Part shown: piece after piece, positions 51,733-60,119 of the stretch
How the letters are laid out: every line of letters begins with the position of its first letter
How positions within the stretch are numbered: position 1 is the first letter of the stretch
Assembly (NCBI GenBank): GCA_002878315.1
Contig: PNIW01000011.1
Span: forward strand, 1-64,000
DNA length: 64,000 nt
Source of the DNA: Mesoaciditoga sp.
GTDB lineage: Bacteria > Thermotogota > Thermotogae > Mesoaciditogales > Mesoaciditogaceae
Reading direction: 5' to 3'
Notes under the pieces: model-generated
The model's input: only the letters and a program-made list of their open reading frames with translations
What the model was told of the DNA's origin: nothing
Databases searched by the model: none
Translations under genes and position numbers: made by a program

Positions 51733-51767
51733 ATTATAACACATACGATATGGTACGTTGATATGTG
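51733..51767 (-). promoter_or_regulatory. Promoter of the rbsK group with inverted repeat
   Basis: On the minus strand TGT-TATAAT (TATAAT at 51738–51733) is an extended -10 element 23 bases before the rbsK ATG. CACATA (51740–51745) and TATGTG (51762–51767) form 6-bp arms across the -10/-35 interval and may be an operator. Confidence 0.5.
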
Positions 51768-52022
51768 AATACGGAGATAATTTGCGCCTCCAAACGTCAT
51801 TTGTAAAACGTAGAAGTGGCTTAAATGACAATTTCAGTTTTATCTTACGCTCACGTCTTAAGATCATATCGCTATGAAATACTGTTACTTCGATCCGTTT
51901 TGAATTTATGAAAAATATGATATGATTATCTCAGCGATAAAAAGAGAAGGATCCCAGATCAAAGCGGAGGCTTAACCCTTGTAAGATGTAAGTTAAAAAC
52001 CAAATGAAAGGGGGTAAGTCTC
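51768..52022 (+). other. Intergenic leader with inverted repeats before the peptide gene
   Basis: This noncoding stretch holds GTCATTT (51796–51802)/AAATGAC (51823–51829), ATCTTA (51842–51847)/TAAGAT (51859–51864), a possible promoter TTGAAT (51900–51905) with TATGAT (51921–51926) at a short 15-base spacing, and CCCTT (51976–51980), which could pair with AAGGG (52008–52012) in the ribosome-binding site of the peptide gene. No known riboswitch consensus is recognised. Confidence 0.4.
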
Positions 52023-52112
52023 ATGAAAGAAAAAATATTCAAACTCGCTATCGTTGCCGGTGGACTTCTCAGTTTAATCCTTGCCGCCGTCGGAAGTTCA
52101 AAATGGTGGTAA
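52023..52112 (+). CDS. 29-residue hydrophobic membrane peptide (untracked small ORF)
   Basis: ATG at 52023 follows AAAGGGGG; the stop TAA is at 52110. The peptide begins with a basic stretch MKEKIFK, then one hydrophobic helix (LAIVAGGLLSLILAAVG), and ends SSKWW. It has no cysteine, so it is not a typical AgrD-type thiolactone precursor. It lies 17 bases before the HD-GYP gene and both have good ribosome-binding sites, which strongly suggests it is translated as part of that operon. It could be a one-TM regulator of the following membrane proteins or a secreted signal precursor; the function is unknown. Confidence 0.72.
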   Translation: MKEKIFKLAIVAGGLLSLILAAVGSSKWW

Positions 52113-52129
52113 GTTGAAGAGGTGAAGAC

Positions 52130-53401
52130 GTGTCATTATCGCTGAAGTTTTACATAGCAATTATCGCAATTATTGCTGGGGTGCTAATAGGCACCCTCCT
52201 CTTCTTTGAACCTATCGAGCCGTGGTGGATCATCGTCTTATGGGGCCTAAGCGGATGGGTTGCCGACGCCTTCCCCGTTGAGGTCAGAAAGATAAACGGA
52301 AACATATGGATCATAGGATTGAGCATGACCTTTAATCTTTCTGCGGCAGTCCTCTTTTCTCCGATAAGTGCAATGATAATAGGCGCCATTGCAGCAACAT
52401 CTCTAAATGAAATGAAAATTACACAATGGTACAAAATACTTTTTAATGTCTCACAAATCTCGATAGCAACCTTCGCGGCAGCCTTTATATACAGATGCTT
52501 TCCCGTCAATTTGGCAATAGTTAAGATCTTCGCCATCGCAATAGCAATAGCTATTTATGCTATCGTTAACAACTCATTTGTCGCCGGCGCCATAAGCCTT
52601 GCAACAAAGAAGAAGTTCAAATGGATTCTAAAGGACGTTCTCATAGACTTTTTTGGACTTAGCATCTTCATTTCTCTGGCAATTTCGTACCTTGCAATAT
52701 ATTTATATCCCTACGTTCATTTTTATGTCGTCTTTGTCATACTCGGTCCTTTGTTAGGAATAAGATTTGTAATAGATCTTTACAGAAAATTTCTCAACAC
52801 AAAATTAGAGGCCATGTATGCCCTGACGAAGGCACTCGAGGAAAAAGATCCGTACACGGCCGGCCATAGCGAGCGCGTGAGTTTGTATTGCGAGGTCATA
52901 GCTGAGAAGGTCGGAATATACGGAAAGCATCTCGACGATTTGAAGATCGCGGCCCAATTGCATGATGTTGGCAAGATCGGCGTAAGAGATCTCGTCCTCA
53001 ATAAACCAGAAAGGCTTACGCTTATAGAATACGAGGAGGTAAAGAGACATCCTATAGACGGTGCAAATATAATTTCCCAGATACCCGCTTTTGAAAGGAT
53101 CGTCGGATGGGTAAGGTACCACCATGAAAGATGGGATGGTACAGGTTATCCGGAAGGATTAAAGGGGGAGGATATCCCTTTAGAAGCGAGAATAATAGGA
53201 ATATGTGATGTCTACGATGCTCTGACTACCAAAAGATCTTACCGAGAAGAGTTCTCCCATGATGAGGCTTTGAAGATGATACTTTCAGAAAAAGGGAAGG
53301 CCTTTGATCCAAAACTCGTAGATGTACTCATCGAAAGCGCTGATGAATTTGATAAGATAAGAATAGAACACGCGCCAGTCTATCCCGGTGTGGAGAAATG
53401 A
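52130..53401 (+). CDS. Membrane-bound HD-GYP cyclic-di-GMP phosphodiesterase
   Basis: A 423-residue protein. Residues 1 to about 220 form about eight TM helices of a MASE-like sensor (IAIIAIIAGVLIGTLLFF; AMIIGAIAATSLNEMKITQWYKILFNVSQ). Residues about 230–400 are HD-GYP: DPYTAGHSERVSLYC, LHDVGKIGVRD, RHPIDGANI and HHERWDGTGYPEGLKG. All metal ligands and the GYP loop are present, so it should hydrolyse c-di-GMP or a related dinucleotide. The start is GTG behind GAGGTGA. It overlaps the DUF5317-like gene by 4 bases. No GGDEF domain is fused to it. Confidence 0.92.
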   Translation: MSLSLKFYIAIIAIIAGVLIGTLLFFEPIEPWWIIVLWGLSGWVADAFPVEVRKINGNIWIIGLSMTFNLSAAVLFSPISAMIIGAIAATSLNEMKITQWYKILFNVSQISIATFAAAFIYRCFPVNLAIVKIFAIAIAIAIYAIVNNSFVAGAISLATKKKFKWILKDVLIDFFGLSIFISLAISYLAIYLYPYVHFYVVFVILGPLLGIRFVIDLYRKFLNTKLEAMYALTKALEEKDPYTAGHSERVSLYCEVIAEKVGIYGKHLDDLKIAAQLHDVGKIGVRDLVLNKPERLTLIEYEEVKRHPIDGANIISQIPAFERIVGWVRYHHERWDGTGYPEGLKGEDIPLEARIIGICDVYDALTTKRSYREEFSHDEALKMILSEKGKAFDPKLVDVLIESADEFDKIRIEHAPVYPGVEK

Positions 53402-53922
53402 TATACATATACGTGATTGTTGCAGCGATTGTAACTTCTTTGATCTTCAAAAGAAATATCTGGAATCCTCTCAATACCAATTTCAAATGGTTTTATCTTG
53501 TATTTATTCCATTTATCCTTGAACTGATAGCAGTTTTTGGAAATTTTGATTTTTCCAATTACCTTACCTCGACCGCTTACGTGATCTTGATAATCTTTTG
53601 CCTGGCAAATTGGCACATAAAAGGGTTCCCTTTCATAACTATAGGCGCAATCTCAAATACGGTCGTAATACTTTTGAACGGAGGAAGAATGCCTCTATCG
53701 AAAAAAACCCTTGTGCTTGCGGGCCTTCCGCCAGATACAATGGATCCAAAACACGTTTTGATAGGACCTGCTACCATTTTACCATTCATGGGAGACATAA
53801 TCCCGGTGAATTTTTTGGGCCTTCATTATGCCTGCAGCATAGGTGATCTCTTCGTCTACACCGGGCTTTTCCTTTTGATATATCTCAACGCAAAAAGAGA
53901 TGTTAAAAATAGTAAGGCCTAA
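53398..53922 (+). CDS. DUF5317-like membrane protein
   Basis: A 174-residue protein with about five TM segments (YIYVIVAAIVTSLIF; FYLVFIPFILELIAVF; AYVILIIFCLANW; ITIGAISNTVVILLNGGRMPLS; IGDLFVYTGLFLLIYL). The GGRMP loop after the fourth segment and the DPKHVLIGPATILPFMGDIIP stretch are what I associate with the DUF5317 family. Its function is unknown. It is translationally coupled to the HD-GYP gene (ATGA), so the two probably act together in the membrane. Confidence 0.75.
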   Translation: MIYIYVIVAAIVTSLIFKRNIWNPLNTNFKWFYLVFIPFILELIAVFGNFDFSNYLTSTAYVILIIFCLANWHIKGFPFITIGAISNTVVILLNGGRMPLSKKTLVLAGLPPDTMDPKHVLIGPATILPFMGDIIPVNFLGLHYACSIGDLFVYTGLFLLIYLNAKRDVKNSKA

Positions 53923-53927
53923 AAAAT

Positions 53928-54027
53928 ACAGGGTGGAAAGATCTTTCGAACCCCTGTTGATTACACAGGTCATGAATGCCATCACTGTCACAAAGCGCAT
54001 GTCTGCCGACTAAATTTGGCCATGACC
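53928..54027 (+). other. Structured noncoding segment between DUF5317-like gene and metG
   Basis: Immediately after the stop, ACAGGGT-g-GAAAG-at-CTTTC-ga-ACCCCTGT (53928–53957) can form a long hairpin. It is followed by GGTCATG-aat-GCC (53968–53980) pairing with GGC-CATGACC (54018–54027). There is no U-run. Further on, AGAATTAAAAT/ATTTTcAATTCT (54076–54102) makes an AT-rich stem. The first hairpin may end the upstream transcript; the second domain looks like RNA folding beyond a terminator but matches no consensus I know. 54103–54162 shows nothing clear. Confidence 0.45.
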
Positions 54028-54162
54028 TATAACCAATGGCGTTGTAAAAAGAGAGAAGTCAATAGATCTAATTGAGAATTAAAATTTGTCAATTTTCAAT
54101 TCTACATGTCATCCGCTACGTGCCATTCTTTCATCTCCATAATTCGAAATTTGAATTTTCTT

Positions 54163-54171
54163 TGGTATAAT
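54163..54171 (+). promoter_or_regulatory. Extended -10 promoter for metG
   Basis: TGG-TATAAT at 54163–54171 with a poor -35 (TTCGAA at 17-base spacing). It starts a leader of about 70 bases that contains TGCGC-tttgt-GCGCA (around 54204–54218) before the metG start. Confidence 0.6.
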
Positions 54172-54250
54172 AATAATCGAAAGTGAATATGTGTCCGGGA
54201 TATGCGCTTTGTGCGCAAAGGTTATGTATTTAATCGAAGAGGTGAAGAAT

Positions 54251-56137
54251 TTGTCGAAGACTTTTTACGTCACAACTCCCATATATTACGTTAATTCAGA
54301 TCCACACATAGGATCCGCTTACACGACCATAGTAGCAGACGTTGTCGCGCGTTACAAACGCATGATGGGATATGATACCTTCTTTCTTACCGGAACTGAT
54401 GAACATGGTCAAAAGATAATGAGAGCGGCAAAAGAGAAGGGGATGGACACGAAAAAATTCGTGGACGATCTTGCCCAGAGGTTCATTCAACTTTGGAAAG
54501 ATCTTGAAATTTCCAATGATCTCTTTATAAGGACGACAGACGATTATCACGTAAAGACTGTTCAAGATTTCTTTCAAAAGATGTATGACAATGGAGACAT
54601 ATACCCTGGGAAGTACGAAGGATGGTATTGCGTTCACGATGAAACTTTCTGGACTGAGAAGGATATAGGACCCGATAAATTGTGTCCTGTCTGCCACAGA
54701 CCGTTAGAGCACGTTGAGGAGGAAAATTATTTTTTCAGACTCTCAAAGTACACAAAACCTCTCCTCGATCATTTCAAAGATCATCCGGATTTCGTAGAGC
54801 CTGATTTCAGAAGAAACGAGATGTTGAGGATTCTCGAAGAAGGGCTTGAGGATATAAGCGTTTCCCGCACCTCCTTCGACTGGGGAATTCCTCTGCCTTT
54901 CGATAAAAAACATGTCATATACGTATGGTTTGATGCCCTTATAAATTACGTGTCGGCCATAGGTTACGGAAGAGATAACGAGAAGTTCAACAGGTACTGG
55001 CCTGCCGATGTGCATTTCGTCGGAAAGGAGATAAATCGCTTTCATTCCCTTATATGGCCTGCCATGCTTATGAGTGTTGGACTTCCACTTCCCAAAAAGA
55101 TCTTTGCCCATGGATGGTTAACGGTCAATGGAGAAAAGATTTCAAAATCCAAGGGAAATGCGGTCGATCCCCGTCTGCTTGTTAATGCCTATGGGCTTGA
55201 TGCGGTCAAGTATTACCTTCTGAGGGACATAACCTTTGGAAATGATGGGGATTTTTCCGAGGATAATTTGATAGTTAGAATAAATGCCGATCTGGCAAAT
55301 GATCTTGGGAATCTTGTCCACAGAACATTATCGATGGTAAAGCAAAATTTCGCAGAAATTCCAGATCCTTCCGAAGAAGAGAAAATAGACGTTGATTTAA
55401 AAGATCTACTTTTGAAAACGATAGACGATTATTTTTCTTACATGGATAGTTTTAAATTCACCGAAGCACTGATTTCGATATGGAACCTTGTTAAGTTCTC
55501 TAACAAATACATAGACATGACTGAACCATGGCTTCTCGCAAGAGATCCTGCAAAAAAAGAGAGACTCGGGACCGTGCTTTACAATCTTGTAGATGTTATA
55601 AGAAACATATCGATAATGATCTCCCCGATCATGGTAAAGACATCTAAATCGCTGATCGATAGAATAAATCAGGACTTGGATGTAGAAATGCTTGGATGGC
55701 ACAAAACAAAAAAGGCAAAGATAGAGGTCGGCGAGCCTTTGTTTCCGAGAATAGACACAAAAGTATGGAAAAAGGTGATAAAAATGGCAGAAACGGAAGA
55801 AAGTCAAAGAAAGGAAGAAATAAGCATAGAGGATTTTGCAAAGATCGATCTGAGGGTTGCAAGGATAAAGAAAGCAGAAAGAATTCCAAAATCCGAAAAA
55901 CTCGTAAAGTTGCTTCTCGACGTTGGTGGAGAAGAAAGACAGATCGTTGCCGGCATAGGACTTGTCTATACCCCAGAATCTTTGATAGGAAGAGAAATAA
56001 TCATCATCTACAATCTTAAACCTACAAAGTTGATGGGCGTTGAATCGAATGGGATGCTTCTGGCGGCAAAGGATGGAGAAAAGTTGAGAATTTTAACCGT
56101 CGATGGCTTTGTCGAGACCGGAGCAAAAATATCTTGA
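54251..56137 (+). CDS. metG: Methionyl-tRNA synthetase with C-terminal tRNA-binding domain
   Basis: A 628-residue class I synthetase. The ATP motif is DPHIGSAYTT (HIGH), the anticodon-side KISKSKGN is the KMSKS loop, GTDEHGQKI is the family block, and residues about 520–628 form the OB-fold tRNA-binding domain (FAKIDLRVARIKKAERIPKSEKLVKL). The zinc knuckle reads CVHDE…CPVC, with Asp where the second Cys usually stands. GAGGTGA directs the start to the TTG at 54251 (MSKTFYVTTPIYYVN); the tracked ATG upstream lacks a site. gyrA follows after 10 bases. Confidence 0.96.
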   Translation: MSKTFYVTTPIYYVNSDPHIGSAYTTIVADVVARYKRMMGYDTFFLTGTDEHGQKIMRAAKEKGMDTKKFVDDLAQRFIQLWKDLEISNDLFIRTTDDYHVKTVQDFFQKMYDNGDIYPGKYEGWYCVHDETFWTEKDIGPDKLCPVCHRPLEHVEEENYFFRLSKYTKPLLDHFKDHPDFVEPDFRRNEMLRILEEGLEDISVSRTSFDWGIPLPFDKKHVIYVWFDALINYVSAIGYGRDNEKFNRYWPADVHFVGKEINRFHSLIWPAMLMSVGLPLPKKIFAHGWLTVNGEKISKSKGNAVDPRLLVNAYGLDAVKYYLLRDITFGNDGDFSEDNLIVRINADLANDLGNLVHRTLSMVKQNFAEIPDPSEEEKIDVDLKDLLLKTIDDYFSYMDSFKFTEALISIWNLVKFSNKYIDMTEPWLLARDPAKKERLGTVLYNLVDVIRNISIMISPIMVKTSKSLIDRINQDLDVEMLGWHKTKKAKIEVGEPLFPRIDTKVWKKVIKMAETEESQRKEEISIEDFAKIDLRVARIKKAERIPKSEKLVKLLLDVGGEERQIVAGIGLVYTPESLIGREIIIIYNLKPTKLMGVESNGMLLAAKDGEKLRILTVDGFVETGAKIS

Positions 56138-56147
56138 GGTGTAAATA

Positions 56148-58577
56148 ATGGAGGAAATAAAAAGATCTATTTCTGAAGAACTCGTCGAGTCTTACATGAA
56201 TTACTCGATGAGCGTAATAATAGGAAGGGCTATTCCTGACGTGAGAGATGGCCTAAAACCTGTCCAGAGAAGAATTCTCTTCTCGATGAATGAATTAAAC
56301 CTTAAAAATAATGGACCAACCAAAAAAAGCGCGAGAATAGTTGGAGAGGTCATGGGAAAGTACCATCCACACGGTGATATGGCTATATACGACGCGCTTG
56401 TGAGAATGGCCCAGGACTTCACGATGAGATATCCGCTTGTCCACGGTCAGGGAAATTTTGGATCGATAGACAGGGATCCGCCTGCGGCCTCGAGGTATAC
56501 TGAGGCAAAACTTTCAAAGATCGCCGAAGAAATGCTCGAAGACATAGAAGAAAATACAGTTGACATGGTACCAAATTTTGATGAAACTCTTAAAGAGCCG
56601 GTCGTCCTCCCGTCAAAGATCCCACAGTTATTGCTTAACGGAGCGTCCGGAATCGCTGTCGGAATGGCAACTTCCATACCTCCCCACAACATAGGAGAGG
56701 TGGCAGATCTTATTTCGAAATTCATAGACAATCCCGAGATGACAGATGATGAGGTCGCATCTCTTTTAAAGGGACCGGATTTTCCGACAGGCGGGATCTT
56801 AATGGATTCCGAAGCGATAAGAAATATATACAGAACCGGACGCGGATCGATCGTTATTAGATCGAGAACATCGATAGAAGAATACAAAAACAGAAGCAGA
56901 ATCATCGTGACAGAGATTCCTTATGGTGTATCAAAGGCTTCCTTAATAGAGCAAATCGCCGAATATGCCAAAAATTCAAAGGAAAACATCATTTCAGATA
57001 TACGCGACGAATCTGACAAAGAAGGGCTTAGAATTGTCATAGAAATAGCGAGAAATGCCGATGCGAATATAGTACTAAACAGATTATTAAAACATACCGC
57101 TCTTGAGACCCATTTCGCAGTTCAGATGCTTGTCATAGATCACGGAAAGCCAAGACTGATGAATTTAAAGCAGATAATAAAGGCTTTCACAGATCACAGG
57201 TACGAGGTAATAAAAAGAAGAAGTGAATACGAATTCGAAAAATTTTCGAAAAGGGCCCATATAGTCGAAGGACTGATAAAGGCATCGAGGGCGATTGGAA
57301 CGGTCGTTGACATAGTCAAAAATTCACGCGATCTTGAGAGCGCGATAGATAGCCTTATGAAGATACTCGAAGTTTCAAAAGAGCAGGCCGAGGCGATAAT
57401 GGACATGAAACTTCAAAGGCTTACCACACTTGAGCATGCGAAATTAGACGAAGAATATAAAAATCTCATAGAGAATATGGGGAAACTCCACACATTGTTA
57501 GGCTCTGACAGGATGATAATGGAAGAAATAAAGAAGGATATGGAGTACATAAAGTCAAAATACGGTGATCCAAGAAGAAGTGAAATCTCACAAAATACGG
57601 AAAATATAAACATAGAAGATCTTATCCCGGACGATGAAATAGTCGTCACAATAACCCATAACGGTTACGTATCGGCCACAAAACTCGAAAGTTACAAGAT
57701 GCAGTCAAGAGGTGGAAAAGGAAATATCTCGATCCGTACCCGGGAGGACGATTACGTCGAGCACACATTTGTAACGACCAAGTTGAGTTATACTGGCTTC
57801 ATAACCAATCTTGGGAAATTCTACTTCATAAAGAATTACAATTTTCAGGAAAATGAGAAAGGTTCAAAGGGAAAACTCATATTGAATTATTTCAACCTTT
57901 CTCCCAACGAAAAGGTCAAATCGATAATTTCGATAGGTCACACTCTCGATCCTTCAAGGGACATGTGGATAGCGACGAAATCGGGAAAGATAAAGAGAAT
58001 TTCTCTAAGTGAATTTTCGTTCAGGGCAAATGGTGTGCTTGCGATAAAGTTAGAAGATGGAGATGAAGTTGTAGATAGCGCACTTACGGACACGAATGAA
58101 AAGAATATAATCGCGCTTTCAACCCTGAAAGGCTTCGTAAACGCATTCAAAGATGAAGATGTAAGAAAGATGGGAAGAATGGCCATGGGAATCAGGGGAA
58201 TAAAATTGCGCGAAGGAGACGAAGTAGTTTCCATGATAGTTTTAAAAGAAGATGAGGTGAACAAGGTCCAGTTATTAACTATAACTGAAAAGGGACTTGG
58301 AAAGAGAAGTCCATTCTCTGATTATCCTATTCATAAAAGAGGATCGCATGGCGTAAGAAATCTCAGGTTAACGGCAAAAAATGGACTTGTCGTATCAACT
58401 GCCAAAGTTTTAGAAAATGATGAGATAATAGCCGTAACTGCAAATGGAAAGGCAATAAGGTTCAAAGTCTCGGATCTGTCCATAACGAGCAGAAACACGC
58501 AGGGATTCAGATGCGTTGATCTCGATCCCGAAGACAAGGTCGTTGCATTTACGCTTTTGAGGGGGATAGATTCTTGA
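56148..58577 (+). CDS. gyrA: DNA gyrase subunit A
   Basis: An 809-residue type IIA topoisomerase subunit. Seen: [50 protein letters not shown], the active-site Tyr in [34 protein letters not shown], and the C-terminal beta-pinwheel repeats. The GyrA box reads QSRGGKG; the usual Q(R/K)RGG(R/K)G has a basic second residue. The presence of a box and the length favour gyrase over ParC. truA is coupled to its end by a TTGA overlap. Confidence 0.95.
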   Translation: MEEIKRSISEELVESYMNYSMSVIIGRAIPDVRDGLKPVQRRILFSMNELNLKNNGPTKKSARIVGEVMGKYHPHGDMAIYDALVRMAQDFTMRYPLVHGQGNFGSIDRDPPAASRYTEAKLSKIAEEMLEDIEENTVDMVPNFDETLKEPVVLPSKIPQLLLNGASGIAVGMATSIPPHNIGEVADLISKFIDNPEMTDDEVASLLKGPDFPTGGILMDSEAIRNIYRTGRGSIVIRSRTSIEEYKNRSRIIVTEIPYGVSKASLIEQIAEYAKNSKENIISDIRDESDKEGLRIVIEIARNADANIVLNRLLKHTALETHFAVQMLVIDHGKPRLMNLKQIIKAFTDHRYEVIKRRSEYEFEKFSKRAHIVEGLIKASRAIGTVVDIVKNSRDLESAIDSLMKILEVSKEQAEAIMDMKLQRLTTLEHAKLDEEYKNLIENMGKLHTLLGSDRMIMEEIKKDMEYIKSKYGDPRRSEISQNTENINIEDLIPDDEIVVTITHNGYVSATKLESYKMQSRGGKGNISIRTREDDYVEHTFVTTKLSYTGFITNLGKFYFIKNYNFQENEKGSKGKLILNYFNLSPNEKVKSIISIGHTLDPSRDMWIATKSGKIKRISLSEFSFRANGVLAIKLEDGDEVVDSALTDTNEKNIIALSTLKGFVNAFKDEDVRKMGRMAMGIRGIKLREGDEVVSMIVLKEDEVNKVQLLTITEKGLGKRSPFSDYPIHKRGSHGVRNLRLTAKNGLVVSTAKVLENDEIIAVTANGKAIRFKVSDLSITSRNTQGFRCVDLDPEDKVVAFTLLRGIDS

Positions 58578-59353
58578 AAGTTGTTTGCGTCGTCGAATAC
58601 GATGGAACGAATTTTCACGGTTCTCAGTTCCATCCAAATGTCAGAACCGTTCAGGGGGAATTCGACGATGCCCTTGAAAAGATATTGAAGATGCGTTTAA
58701 GAACGGATCTTGCGGGAAGAACGGATACCGGAGTCCATGCCAATTACCAGGTATTTTCATTCGATTACATAAACAGAAGAATGAATGAGAAGAATTTCAA
58801 AGAAGCCTTTAATTCGTTGCTTCCTTCCGATATGCGGGTTAAAGAGGTTTGGTTTGCGCCGGACGATTTCAACCCAAGAAACAGCGCCGTCAAAAGAATA
58901 TACCATTATTTCATACACAATTCGAAGGAAAGAAGTGTTTTCTTAAGAGACAGAATATGGTGGTTTCCCTATCCTTTAGACGTTGAAAAGATGCGTCAGG
59001 CGGCAACCTACCTTGAGGGAGTACATGACTTTACCTCATTTGCATCGATAGACAAAGATGATGACAGAAGCCCTGTCAGGACGATATACAGAATTAGGAT
59101 CTTGAAAAAACATGATTACATACTTTTAAGATTTGAGGGAAAGTCTTTTCTTAGAAGAATGGTAAGGAACATGGTGGGAACCCTTGTCAGGGTTGGAACC
59201 GGAGACTGGCCACCTGAAAAGGTCAAAGAACTACTCGAATTGAAAGACAGAAGTAAGGCAGCCGCCACGGCTCCACCACACGGCCTTTACCTTTATAAAG
59301 TGTGTTTTGAACAAAATGAAAAAGGACGGGTCTATGAAAAAGAGACTCGATGA
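58574..59353 (+). CDS. truA: tRNA pseudouridine(38–40) synthase TruA
   Basis: A 259-residue pseudouridine synthase. The catalytic Asp is in [43 protein letters not shown] is the N-terminal block, and [24 protein letters not shown] the C-terminal one. The start is TTG overlapping the gyrA stop; GAGGGGG precedes it. It overlaps tlyA by 20 bases. Confidence 0.96.
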   Translation: MKVVCVVEYDGTNFHGSQFHPNVRTVQGEFDDALEKILKMRLRTDLAGRTDTGVHANYQVFSFDYINRRMNEKNFKEAFNSLLPSDMRVKEVWFAPDDFNPRNSAVKRIYHYFIHNSKERSVFLRDRIWWFPYPLDVEKMRQAATYLEGVHDFTSFASIDKDDDRSPVRTIYRIRILKKHDYILLRFEGKSFLRRMVRNMVGTLVRVGTGDWPPEKVKELLELKDRSKAAATAPPHGLYLYKVCFEQNEKGRVYEKETR

Positions 59354-60119
59354 ATTGTTGCTTTTGCGCGGTCTGTGCGAGACAAGAAGCAAGGCGAAGG
59401 ATGAGATATTGCGCGGGAAGGTTTACGTAAATGGTGTCCAGATCTTAAAGGGCGGGAAGATGGTAGAAGAAGATGCGATAATCACAATTGAAGATAAAAT
59501 CTACGTTTCCCGCGGCGCTTACAAACTCATAAAAGCACTCGACGAATTCAAAATAACGCTTGATGGAAAGGTATGCTGCGATATAGGAGCATCAACCGGA
59601 GGATTCACGCAGGTGATGTTAGAACGTGGTGCGAAAAGAGTTTACGCTATAGACGTCGCAAGCGGTGAATTTAGACTCAAAGATCCTAAAATAGTGCTTA
59701 TGGAAAAGACAAATGCACGTTTTCTAAAGAAAGAAGATTTCGATCTACTGCCCGATTTTATAGCCTGTGATTTATCCTTTATATCTTTGAAAAAAATCCT
59801 ACCCGTGATAAGGGAAATATTGAAAGAAGACGGAATGGCCGTCTGTCTTTTAAAACCACAGTTTGAAGTCGGGCCTGGAAGGGTTCGGGATGGAATCGTT
59901 AAGTCAAAAGATTTGCATTTAGAGACGATAAGGGATATTTTGAACTTTGCAAATGATTTGAACTTTAAAGTCAGCGGATTGACATTTTCGCCGATTAAAG
60001 GAGGAAGTGGTAACATAGAATTCTTGATCGAATTGAACGGAAAGGATAAACCTTTCGATATTGAAAGGGTAGTTGAATTTGCGTGGAAAATGGAGGGAAG
60101 TCAGGATGTCCATTGTTGA
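59334..60119 (+). CDS. tlyA: TlyA-family rRNA 2'-O-methyltransferase
   Basis: A 261-residue protein with an N-terminal S4 domain ([34 protein letters not shown]) followed by an FtsJ-like methyltransferase ([46 protein letters not shown]). TlyA proteins 2'-O-methylate 16S and/or 23S rRNA. AAGGACGG places the start at the ATG at 59334, within the end of truA. The 3' end overlaps secA by 14 bases. Confidence 0.94.
   Translation: MKKRLDELLLLRGLCETRSKAKDEILRGKVYVNGVQILKGGKMVEEDAIITIEDKIYVSRGAYKLIKALDEFKITLDGKVCCDIGASTGGFTQVMLERGAKRVYAIDVASGEFRLKDPKIVLMEKTNARFLKKEDFDLLPDFIACDLSFISLKKILPVIREILKEDGMAVCLLKPQFEVGPGRVRDGIVKSKDLHLETIRDILNFANDLNFKVSGLTFSPIKGGSGNIEFLIELNGKDKPFDIERVVEFAWKMEGSQDVHC

Noticed and set aside
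53934-54013. A 26-codon frame starting with GTG inside the structured segment
   Set aside because: No ribosome-binding site and it runs through strong stems; more likely noncoding.
53928-54027. Cyclic-di-GMP or cobalamin riboswitch before metG
   Set aside because: Short matches (CAAAGC, CACTGT) are seen, but the order and pairing of the consensus elements are missing, so only 'structured segment' is claimed.
54076-54102. Rho-independent terminator from the AT-rich 11-bp stem
   Set aside because: The stem lacks G+C pairs and a U-run, so termination cannot be asserted.
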